DNA from: Chlamydomonas sphaeroides
Taxonomy: Eukaryota; Chlorophyta; Chlorophyceae; Chlamydomonadales; Chlamydomonadaceae
Reading direction: 5' to 3'
DNA length: 38,500 bases
Assembly: GCA_001662425.1 (NCBI GenBank)
Contig: BDDC01000923.1
Span: 1 to 38,500 of the forward strand
The notes under the pieces were generated by a model. The model searched no databases, was not told the origin of the DNA, and saw only the letters and a program-made list of their open reading frames with translations. Each line of letters opens with the position of its first letter. Positions within the stretch are counted from its first letter, which is position 1. Of this stretch, positions 1 through 9,613 are shown one piece after another. Made by a program: the position numbers and the translations under genes.

Positions 1-44
1 GGGAATGGGAAGGGTGCCTCCCCTGGATGGACCCATACCGAGGA

Positions 45-527
45 TCAACGACTGCTGCGGCAGCGCCCGGGGCCTGGCCGGCGTCCCCTGACGACCTCCC
101 GAAGCTGAGTGGCATCGCAGGGGCCGCCAAGGGCCTGGCCGGCGTCCCCTGACGACCTCCCCAAGCTGAGTGGCATCGCAGGGGCAGCCCGGGGCCTGGC
201 CTGCGTCCCCTGACGACCTGCCAAGCCGAGTGGCATGCAGGGGCCGGCCCGGGGCCTGGCCTGCGTCCCCTGCCGTCCCCCGAAGGCGTGCTGCTCCGCG
301 CTGATGTAGACGTCCGACATCTGAAGCTCGCGCAGGTCTTTGACTACTGCAGTACCAATGCACCTGTTCTTGGGAACACGAGCTGCCTCCTCAGCAGACA
401 GCTCGCCGCGCTGCACCTGCTCGTTGACCTTGCAGATCGCCGCGCTGCATGGTGTGAAGGGCTTTTTCTTCCCCGGCTGAGGCGCCAAAACTTCGTCAGC
501 TACCTCATCTAGCCCATCTTTTGCCAT
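45..527 (-). CDS. hypothetical protein, probably partial
   Basis: An ATG at 527 opens a frame of about 160 codons. The first ~80 residues look protein-like, with mixed charge and a helical stretch (VNEQVQRGELSAEEAARVPK). The remainder is only the 60-bp minisatellite read through, giving repeated RQGTQARPRA units, so the true coding part may end or splice near position 290. No domain is recognised and the C-terminus is not trustworthy. It could be a first exon continuing off the left edge, a fragment of a mobile element, or a chance ORF. Low confidence. Confidence 0.3.
   Translation of the reverse strand: MAKDGLDEVADEVLAPQPGKKKPFTPCSAAICKVNEQVQRGELSAEEAARVPKNRCIGTAVVKDLRELQMSDVYISAEQHAFGGRQGTQARPRAGPCMPLGLAGRQGTQARPRAAPAMPLSLGRSSGDAGQALGGPCDATQLREVVRGRRPGPGRCRSSR
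62..290. repeat. GC-rich minisatellite, ~60-bp unit, nearly 4 copies
   Basis: Four successive units share the core ggggcctggcc(g/t)gcgtcccctg followed by acgacct and a (c/t)gagtggcat tail, repeating every 59-60 bases. The last copy is degenerate after the core. One unit is 59 bases, so a frame running through the array shifts between copies. This argues against the array being a clean protein repeat. Confidence 0.85.
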
Positions 528-2153
528 GAACGGTGAAGCGAGGTGCTAAGCGTGGGCGGTCGTCCAAGCGGGGATGCAGCGCGACTAGGCGCGGAGCAAC
601 TGAGAAGGTCGCTGCAGGGTGTCACAACGCTACTGTGCTGCTCGGTACGTCTGTATATGGCTGCGGCTGGCCGCGCGGATGGGTTTGTCGGGCGTCGACA
701 GGTGGTGTGGACGAGACTCTCGACGGCATGTGTCGACGCCCCATGGCGCCCTAAGTTGGTTAGATGCCAACCAGGACAGCTGACGGCTGAAGTCTTGCGC
801 AGCTCTCAGACTTTGCCCACAGCCTTGACGGCAATCGGTAAGCCCCTTTTCAACTACCCGACCCTGCCGGTCGTACAGCGAGCCCGCAGCGCGAGGAGCG
901 GCCCCTATCTAAAAGTATGATCGAACTCACCTCTACGTTTGAGAAGATGTGGGAATCTTGGTTGACGAGGTTTGGCTCTGACGCGTTGGTTGCTAAAGCT
1001 TAGAAAATGCGCCTCGCGCTTTGCAACTATGCTAAAAAGCACCCTGTCACCGACGCCGGCTATACGGCCGCTCTGCCGAGCCCGGACGCAGCGTGTTGCT
1101 TTTGGCTTGCAAGCATAGGGCACGGTGTGTGCATGGCGGTTTTGAGCACGGCAGCGGGCCATTATTGTCACGCTGCAGACTAGTTGCAACCTGCAGCCAT
1201 TACACATGCAGTCCAGCCCGCCACAGCCTCCTGCTAGCTGCTGCTTGGAGCGCAGCCGCAGCCATCCCTGAACTCCCTTGGGAAGCATCGCATGCAAGCG
1301 CACAGGAGCGCAACGGCGCTTCCCAAGACCTGTGTAAGTTCTGCCCCATGTCCAGGGCCGAGGGCCCTGCCCACGACGGCCCAGACGCCACAGAGCAAGC
1401 ATGCACGTCTGCCTCACTGAGCGGGCATCGCCGGGAGGGATCACGCAACCTTGGCCCGCCCACGCCAAGGGTCCCCCACCATCGCTCCTTATCACTATGC
1501 GGCGACGACAGCAACCAGCCAGCGTCGCGAAAACGAAGAGTAAGGGAAGAAGAACAAGCCTAAGCGCTCTCCGTATGTGTGCGCGCACGGGCAGCTGCGC
1601 TGCGGGCAGCCGCCGCCCGCCTAGACCGCACCGGAGCGCCCTCCGTCCCGTCGTCAACATTCGGTAGGTCGGAACCCCACCGCCCCACTTATTGCTGCAG
1701 CACACGCACCGCACGCTTTGCCATAAGGTCTGCAGCAGACACAGACACACTACACACGCACATCCACAGCGTCTTAATTAACCAGGACTCGGGCCTCGGC
1801 TCATGCAGCCAGTCCCATGAAGTCATTGCACCAGACAGCCCGTCACAGAACGCGCCCCGCGCAACAAAAGCGGCCCGCGCACGGACAGATTACAACAGCC
1901 CGCGCAGTAGCCATCAATGGGAATGCCAAAGAACGCCCAGGCCTCAAGGGTCAGGCCGCAACGGGGCAGGCGTCGTGTCAGTGGCGGGCCGCCGCTCAGC
2001 GCGGCGCACACGCGCGGAACGCGCCATGCGCACAGCAGCCGGGCCGAGCGGCGGCCTGCCAAGTGTATGTTCCTAAGCCACCCGTTCACCCGTACATGAG
2101 GCGCATGGTATGAACGCTATTCCGGTACGTCGGAGTCCGGCCGCGCCGCGCGC
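528..2153. other. no confident gene
   Basis: This 1.6-kb stretch has open frames on both strands, but none is convincing. They are Cys/Arg/Ala-rich, overlap each other and match no family I know. The end near 2154 should hold the 3' UTR of the RWP-RK gene on the minus strand. No RNA gene was recognised. Confidence 0.4.
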
Positions 2154-5100
2154 TCAGCCTGCCTTGGGCGTGGGCGCCTCGCCGCCAGACTCCATCTGCG
2201 TGTCCCCGAGCGAGTCTAGCAGCGGCGGCGGCGGCTCGAGCGTCGTCTGCAGCGGCGGCGGCGGCTCGAGCGCCGTCTGCAGCGGCAGCGGCGGCAGCAC
2301 CGACGCCAGCGCCGGCGGCAGCGCGCCGGGCAGCGCCGGCGCGCCAGGCAGCGCCGCCAGGCTGCGTTGCGCCATGAGCTGCTGCAGCGCCGTCGCCGTG
2401 GCCCCGGACGAGGGCGCCTGCTGCGCCATCAGCAGCTGCTGCAGCTGCAGCTGCTGCAGCGGCGCCAGCGTCGGCGGCGCCGAGCCGCCCAGCAGCGCCG
2501 CCGCGGGCGACAGCCCCGCCAGCGCCGCCGCCGGCGACAGCCCGGCGCCGCCCAGGCCCGCCAGGCCCGGCATGGCGGCCAGCGCGCTGCCCGGGCCCAC
2601 CGCCGCCGCCGCCGACAAGCCGCCAGACATGGCCTCGCGCAGCCCCCCGGCGCCGGTGCTGGTCTGGCGGGTCATGCCGCCGCCGCCGCCGCCGTTTGCG
2701 CTGGATGTGGGTCGGCTGGCGCCCGGCGGCCGCTCGCTGCTGCAGCGCATGCGCTGCTCCACCTGGCGCTGCTGGTACTCCTTCTTGAAGTTGCTCTGGC
2801 GCAGGCGCTTGATGTCCTCCTCCACCTCCAGGCAGGGGTTCTCGTAGATGGCGCGCTTGAAGGACTCGATCTCGGCCAGGATGTCGCCAATGACCTGCGG
2901 GACGAGGCGCGGCAGAGGGAGTGGGGCGCAGTTCAGGTTGCGGCACACAGTGGGAGCGGAGCAGCAGGTCCATGTAGTTGCAGTATAGATACACAGAAGC
3001 AGGAAGCGGCGGTGGCGCCGGGCATGGCTACGGCACAGCGTCCACCTAGCAGCGGCCGCGCTGGGCGTGTGACCGCACGCACCTCCTTCGTGGCCGGCTC
3101 TGTCATGGCCCGCTCATTGAGGGACTCGATCAGCTTGTCCATGCTCTTGAGCTTGCGGCTGGGCCAGCGCGGGATGCCCAGCGTGCGGCAATGCTCCTTG
3201 AGCTTGGTCATGCCAATGCCCAGCTCGCGGGCCGCCTCCTCAATGTTGAGGTGGTACACCTGGGGGTAGGGGCGAGGGAGCAGGGCGAGTACGTGCAGGA
3301 GTCAGGCGTGGAGACGTAAGGGGCCACGTCGCAGGCCAGAGCAGGACAGGCTGTCATGACGGCATGTTCGTGGTTACCAAGCGGAGGCAAGTACCCTCGA
3401 CCCCTAGACTCGCAGCTTGTGCAGACGTGAGGCCCAAGGGTAGTGTACATGGAACGTGGCGAAGGCCCAGCTGCGGGTGCTTTTGTCGAGCCCCGCCCCA
3501 CCTGCTGCAGGCGCTCCTTGGTGATCGAGGCGATGCGCGCGCACACCCCATTGCGCGCATTCCTGCGGGTGCCAGGTACGGGAGTCAGCTGGTAGTGAGC
3601 AACTTTACGATGTGTCTGATCCCACGTAGATGGGGCCCTGAGCTGCGACTCCGGGGCCACAAGGCAGCGCACCGAGCTACCCACCGCGACTTCTCGTCGA
3701 GCGAGTCGTCACCGCGCCCGCCGCTGCTGGCTCCGCCGCCACTGCCGCTGCTGCCCGCGCCGCCTGGCGTGCGCGTGCGGTTCTGTTGCGCCGCCGACGC
3801 CTTGAGTGCCGCGCGGTACCGATCCGTCAGAGTGTTGCGCCCGCCAGAGCTGCCGTCGCCGCTGTCGTTGCTGGCGTCATCCCCATCGAAGTCCTCATCC
3901 CCCTCGGCATCACGGCCGCCGCGCCGGCCCGCCCTCGGCCCCCCTTCGTGCCCCCGACTGCTGCTGCCGCCCGCGCCGCTGATGGAGTCCGCGTCCGCCC
4001 TGGCCAGGCCGTTCGAGCGGCCACCGCGCTGCCCCTCTGCCGCGTCCATGCCGCCATCGCAGCCGGGCACCGGCTGCGACTCGGTGAGCCGCAGCGGCAG
4101 AGGCAACGCCAGGGAGCCCATCGGGCGCAGTGGCCCTGTGGAGGCCGGCGCCGAGGCCATGAACGTCAGGCCCGGCGGCCCCCGCCCGGTCGCGGACAGC
4201 TCCCGCGCTAGGGACCCGCCGGCGCTCGGCAGGGATGGGCCGGCGCCCGGCAGCGCGCCAGAGGCAGACCGTATGCGCAGGCCGGACGGCGACTCGGCGG
4301 CGGTGCCATCGGCGGCGGCTGACGCCTTGACGCTGTCGCCGTTGGCGCCGTTGGCAGCTGCGCCGCGAACGCCGCCGAGGCCCTCCAAGATGGCAGCCGC
4401 TGCAGCGAGCTGCGCCAGCCCGGCAGAGGCTTTTGACTCAGGCGGCCCATTGCCACCCCACGGGCCCGCACCGGCGCCGTTATCGGCGCCTGCCGCTGCG
4501 CTATTGCCGTTCGCGTGCGCGTCCTTTGCGATGCTGGCCTGATCACCGGCGAGCGCAAAGGCCGAGGCAGCCGCGACAAAGCCTGAGCCTCGCCGGGACA
4601 TGGGGCTGCTGACATCACCGGAGGCTGCCCGTGCGAGGCTTAGGCTACGGCTTCCCTTGGGAGCTGGCGAGCGGGCCGAGCGGCGGCCCGTGGGCGCGCT
4701 GCATCCTGGCTGCCACTCCGTCGCCAAGGGAACGGCTGATGCGCTGGAGAATGCAGAGCGCAGCGGGCCGATGGCGGCTGGGGGCGCCGTGTCAGGCGGC
4801 GCCGGGCCGACAGCCGGGGCGGGGCGGCCCGGCGGGGGCTTGGCGAAGGGCGAGGCCACGGGGGATGTGGACGCCTGTTCCGCTTCCCCCCTGCAGTCAA
4901 TGCGCGCTAAGGCATCCGTGTCCTGGGCCTGTGCAAAATCGGCGACAGAAGGACGCGTGTGCAGGTCAGAGATTGGGAAGGCACAAATTGACTGCGTGCG
5001 CCGTTTGAAGTGAAGTGTCGCGGGCGTCGCGTCGCGTTGGGGTGACGAAATCCCACCATCAGTTCGTGCCTCACCGTCGACGTGTCAGCAACGGTGATGC

Positions 5101-5650
5101 CAGACGAGTCGCCTCGTGGACGCTTGAGGTCGGGCGCTGTGTCGGCGTCGTGCCCGTTCGCCTCCTGCAGCGGGTTCTCTCGCTTGACAGGCGCGACCCT
5201 GTCCGGCTCAGCCAACGCTGCCAGCTGATGCGGCGGCGCTTCTTGTTGCGGCGCTGCAGGCGCTTGAGCGGCCTGCTTGGGTCGAACGCCGGCGGATTGC
5301 GCCGCAGCCATCGCCACTTGCAGCAGTCGTGAGGGCGGCAACAACGAGGCCGATGCGGCCCGTTGCGGTGCATGGAATGGCTCCGGTGGCGGAAACTGCG
5401 CGAAGGAAGTGAAGAGCGGGTTGATGCTCGGCGCTGGAAGAGGGAACGCCTCGCCAGTGGTCGATGGAGCCTCGTTCGTAGGGAGGTGAAGGCCGGCCCC
5501 CGCCCTTGCTGCAGCAAGCGTGCCCATGAGGTGGGCCATCGCTGCGGTTGGGTCCGCTAGCAATGGCGCGTAAGGACCGGCATCCGCCATTCCGGTCCCC
5601 AGTACGCCAGCATTGCCAGCAACGGCTGTCAGCGCTGGAGAATCCATCAT
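2154..5650 (-). CDS. RWP-RK domain transcription factor
   Basis: Predicted DNA-binding regulator acting in the nucleus. Minus-strand exons are 5650-5075, 4928-3685, 3562-3502, 3259-3083 and 2894-2154. All junctions are GT-AG, phases match, and 932 residues result. The RWP-RK domain begins in exon 3 and fills exon 4 (about residues 610-686), with the signature LGIPRWPSRKLKSMDKL preceded by an amphipathic helix (LNIEEAARELGIGMTKLKEH). A charged, probably coiled-coil helix follows (IGDILAEIESFKRAIYENP). The ~600 residues before the domain are low complexity (Ala, Gly, Ser, Pro), and the tail is Gln/Leu/Pro-rich with a poly-Q-like patch. In the family, RWP-RK proteins control nitrogen responses and gamete differentiation; which applies here cannot be told. 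The start is the tandem ATG-ATG at 5650. The N-terminal exons are less certain than the domain exons. Confidence 0.9.
2221..2280. repeat. 30-bp direct tandem repeat in RWP-RK last exon
   Basis: Two adjacent 30-base units differ at one position. On the minus strand they encode LQT(A/T)LEPPPP twice near the protein C-terminus. The unit is a multiple of three, so the frame is kept. Confidence 0.9.
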
Positions 5651-6285
5651 GGTGTGCGTGTGCGTCGTAGCCGCCTTTCTGCGGCAAAGCGGACGGAAGG
5701 GGAAGCGGAGCGGCCGTCTGCACTCTGGCAAGGGATCTGCGCCATGCCAGCGTGCGCTACATGTGCCCAATGAGTCAGGACACACGTAGGGGGCAGTCTA
5801 GCCACATGGCGTCGACCGCGACCGGCGACCTGCTCCGCCCGTCCATTCCGAGCGGCGCGGCGTATCCGCTGCCTGCCCGCACCTGATGCACGCCTTAGTT
5901 GTGCGACGGCTGGGAGCGGCGGTGTCTGTCCATCAGCAAATGGAACACCAGCGGTCGCGCGGCTGTTCCAATTTGGCTAAGCTGCAAGAAGACTTCTACG
6001 CGCGGCTTTGGCCCTTCCACGTGCGTCGTTTGTTGATACCACGCCAAGGGCCGGCTGGGCACTGTGTGCAGCCCCTCGGTACCAAGCCTCGGCAACACGG
6101 CTTGAGTAGTTAACGCGTAAGTGCAAGCCGGTTGACCAACGCGATGGGGGAGGATAGGTGCAACTGAGCAGCTCAGCAAGCAAGCACGAATTGGGACGGG
6201 CGCTCTCCCCATGTTGGGGAGATGGGCGACAAAGTTGTCGCGGGCACACAAAGGGCAGTCCGTAGTCTGTACACGTAGCAGAAAC
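5651..6285. promoter_or_regulatory. divergent intergenic promoter region
   Basis: The 635 bases separate the start of the minus-strand RWP-RK gene from the start of the plus-strand DUF1995 gene, so both promoters and 5' leaders must lie here. I see no convincing TATA box or named element. An in-frame alternative ATG for the DUF1995 gene lies at 6211. Confidence 0.5.
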
Positions 6286-8737
6286 ATGTCGCTCCTCCAA
6301 GGGCGCACTTCGGGTCGCTGCGTGCAGCAGCGGCTTGCACAATGCTCGCTGCCTTCTGGCGCTACTTGCTTTCGGCCCGTGCGTAGCTTGTCGCATAGGC
6401 AGCAACAGCGCGATGCTCCGTCTGCAAGCTCGCGCGGCGAGGTTGTCGCTCGCGCGTCTCCCGACCAGCCCACGACCAGCGGCAGCGGACGCTCCCCGCT
6501 GCTCGACAAGAGTGCTGGGCGTATGACATACAAGCCGCAGTCGTATGGGGAGATGGTGAACGACGCGGTGGAGTCGGTGGCGTCAGCCATCAACGATGGT
6601 CTGCGGTGGCTGGAGGTCGAGTTCCCTGCACTGCCGACCAACGTCGATGGTGCGTGCTTGCATTGCCGCCGTCGCGCTCACTGCGGTCAGGCGTGTCGCT
6701 CGCACCGGCAGGACCTCCGACGGCCGCACGCTCTATGGGGTGTTGTGTGGACGTGTGTGGCGGGCCTCCCACGGGCCACTGTTCGGCTTGCCACCCTCTT
6801 TGCAGGATACAAGGGCTCCTCCGACCTCTTCATCGACTCCAACACACAACTGGCACTGGCGGGGGCTAGGCGGGTGCGTTGCCAGCGCAGGCACCCACCG
6901 CCACCTGGCTAAAGAAACCGCGCCAGTCGCCAGCCAGCCAACCATATCCCCTTGCCCTTGCCCCTGGACCCATGTTATCGCAGCTAGCGGCCCGCGGCCG
7001 GAAGGTCCACATCGTGCTGCCGGACGCCGGGGAGTACGCTCGCACCTACAAGATGTGAGCTTGCCGGGGGCGCGGCCGGCCGCACTTGCGCGCGCGAGAT
7101 GCCAGGCCCATGGCCCACCCTCCCACGAGCGGCCACCCCTGCACCCCGAAGTCACATTATCTGTTTCCCCACTATCGTCGTCCCCTACCCCTATCACAGC
7201 TTCAAGAACTCGATCCAGATGGCGGAGGGCGTCACGGTCGGGCATCTGTACGAGCGCAGCCCGCCCAACCCGCTGGCTGCGCTGTTCAGCGGCGGCGCGC
7301 CTAGCAGCAAGGAGGCTGGCGAGCGCGCTGACACGTACATCTTCATCAACGCTACGTGCATTGAGCTGCTCCAAGTCCGCGCCTACGTGGAGCAGGCAAG
7401 CGAAACAGGGCCGATTGCCGGAGGCGGGCCGGGCAGCGTGGGCGGGGCGATTTACTGTGCCTGGGCAGGCTCTCTGTGGGCTAGAGGGGCGCGACGCGCC
7501 TTACGGCAGGGCATGTGCTGGCAAGGAAGACCAGGGAGGGTGGTTTGCGGAGGCATCCAGGGCTGAAATGGGTGCCCGGAGCCTTGTGCGGTGGTTTACC
7601 TCCGCACGGCCTCCAAGCGCGGCAGCCACGCTGCGGCCTGCAGCTGTAGCCCGCTATGGATGGGCCATGCCCCATGCGCTGTGCGGCCAGCCCTCTGGGC
7701 GCGTCTGGCAATGCCCTCGCCCGGGTACTCCCTTTCTCGTCCGACACCCAGCCTCCTCCCACCAGCCGCCGCACCTCACGCAGTCTTCCTCTGCCCACAC
7801 GCCCACTTGTTAGTGCACCCGCCCGTGGCGTTGTATCCCTGCCCTCCTTCAGATGCCCAACGAGTCCTCTAAGGTGCTCGTGCTGTGGAACATGGAGCTC
7901 GACACGCTGCGCGGCGACCTGGGCCTTCCCGCCTTCCCGCCAAAGGACATTCACTACGAGTTCCTGTCCCGCTTCCGGCCCGTCTTCTTCCTGCGCCCGC
8001 GCGACTACTCCAAGTCGGTGCCCGTGCCGCCCTTCATCGTCAACTACAGCGGCGCGCTGCTTCGCGAGTACCCCGGGCCCTGGCAGGTCCGTGCGGCGCA
8101 GCCTGGGGCGGGGCGGGGCTGCCGGGGGCCTGCGCGGCGCGGCCTGGGGACTGGGCTTGTGGCCCGGGCTGGATGGAGCGTGTGGCGGCCGTGTCGTAAG
8201 GTTGCCTGCGGGGATGTTGACCTGGCTGCAGGTGATGCTCAAGCAGGACGGCGGCGAGTACGCCTGCATCGCGGAGGACAAGGCCCGGTACAACCTGGGT
8301 AGGTGCAGGACCGGGCTGGCCGGCCGGCGGGAAGCACTGAGGCTGCAGGGGTCGCTGCGGGGTGAATATGACATGACTCGCAAGTCATCGGCGGTGCGCC
8401 GTCTGTCGGGTTGGGTGCGAGGTTGGCGTGTGCCTGAGCAGCATCCAGCGGCACGGCTGCACTGCCAGTCAGCCAGCCGGCAGCGAGCAACCTGCGGGGC
8501 CCGTGCCTCCGCCCCTGGGGTAGCGACTAATGTGCAGCGCAGACACACCCACTGTCGTCTGAATGCTGCCGAATGGTTCCGCCCGCAGGCGAGGTGAAGG
8601 AGGAGCTGACGGTGGCCATGGGCCTGGCCACGGAGGCGGAGGGCAGCGTGGCCCAGTTCCTGCGCCGCGGCGTCACGCAGAGCACGTGGTTCGAGGACGC
8701 GTACGAGCAGGAGAAGAGCCACGAGTGGCGGCTGTGA
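6286..8737 (+). CDS. DUF1995 chloroplast protein, LPA3-like
   Basis: Exons are 6286-6649, 6806-6873, 6984-7054, 7200-7395, 7853-8086, 8232-8298 and 8589-8737, giving 382 residues with matching phases. The first ~65 residues are rich in Ser, Arg and Ala and end in VVARA, like a stromal cleavage site. DUF1995 follows, opening with YKPQSYGEMVNDAVESV and LRWLEVEFPALP and running to the C-terminus. In plants this domain occurs in LOW PSII ACCUMULATION 3, which assists CP43 assembly into photosystem II, and as an extension of a plastid adenylate kinase. No kinase domain is present here, so the LPA3 type is likelier, but orthology is not shown. Intron 4 (7396-7852) appears to begin with GC (CAG|gcaagc). 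An upstream in-frame ATG at 6211 is an alternative start; 6286 was chosen for its A-rich context. Confidence 0.85.
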
Positions 8738-9613
8738 GCGGCGTGAGGGTGGGCGCTGGGGCGGGGCAGTGCGTGGGGACAAGTGTTTGTAGGGTAGCTG
8801 CCGGGCAAGAGTGGGTGGATGAGTACACGGTGAGCGAGGGCTCATGGGGAGGGCAAGTTTCACGTCTTGTCTGGGTGGCCTCTTTTGGGGGAGAGCCATG
8901 CACCCATGCGCAGCTGGGACAGGTTTTACGAGGGCGAGTATATGAGCGGCAGGATGTGTGCTTTTGGGAGGTGGGTCCGGGGATGACATGTGAAGGGGTT
9001 GGACGGTTGCGGTAGAGAGTTTGGGGGGGGGCGCCTGGACGGCGTGCGCCTACCGATGCCACCTGGAGGTGCGCTCTGGTAGACATACGGTCACGGCGGT
9101 CATGCCGAGGCATCTTGCAAATACATTAAATTGTCCTCACCATCGTTGGAATTTGGGTGGTATGCAGCGTGTCGTCGTCCAGAGGTCACTGCATTTCCTA
9201 GTTCCTTCTCATCACAGTAAGGCATAGATTGCAATACGCACGTCATATAGCCGATAACAACAGATACAGCCGATATTGAGCAGGGGTCATCTCAACTGCT
9301 CTCCTGTTGGCGGCCAACTGCACGGCCCTCGGACGCAAATGCGAAGTGGAGCCTGAAGGACGAGGCCGCCGAGGTTCACATTGTGATGCGCCTGGTCACT
9401 AAGCCATGATCAGGGTGGAGGAGGAGGCCGCTGTGGCGGACGAAGGCGCCGGGCTGGCGCTCCACGAGCGAAGGGGGTGGGCAGGGGCGGGTTGCGGCGA
9501 GGGGTGGGTTCGTGGCGGTACGGCACTCCCCAAGTTCAAACAGCCTTGGGTCCTCTGCAGCACTGCGTGTCCCATTCGTCATAACCTGACTTGAGTTGTC
9601 CCAGTGCTATAAA
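8738..9613. other. intergenic: 3' UTR of DUF1995 gene and ARC6 promoter
   Basis: There is no convincing gene in these 876 bases. A 'tataaa' at 9608-9613 directly abuts the ARC6 start codon; at zero distance it is more likely chance than a working TATA box. No clear TGTAA polyadenylation signal was seen after 8737. Confidence 0.4.

Noticed and set aside
905..1750. 281-codon minus-strand frame
   Set aside because: The Cys/Arg/Leu-rich product overlaps open frames on both strands, with no splice partner or family.
2110..3269. Long plus-strand frames opposite the RWP-RK 3' exons
   Set aside because: These are mirror frames of the Ala/Pro/Gln-rich last exon. They encode Arg/Gln or Ser/Cys runs without any domain.
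3364..4542. 392-codon plus-strand open frame
   Set aside because: It is antisense to RWP-RK exons 2-3. High GC keeps the opposite frames open, and the product is low complexity with no domain.
7481..8989. 502-codon minus-strand open frame
   Set aside because: It covers exons and introns of the DUF1995 gene on the other strand, whose spliced frame matches a known family.
9608..9613. TATA box for ARC6
   Set aside because: It touches the start codon, leaving no room for a leader.
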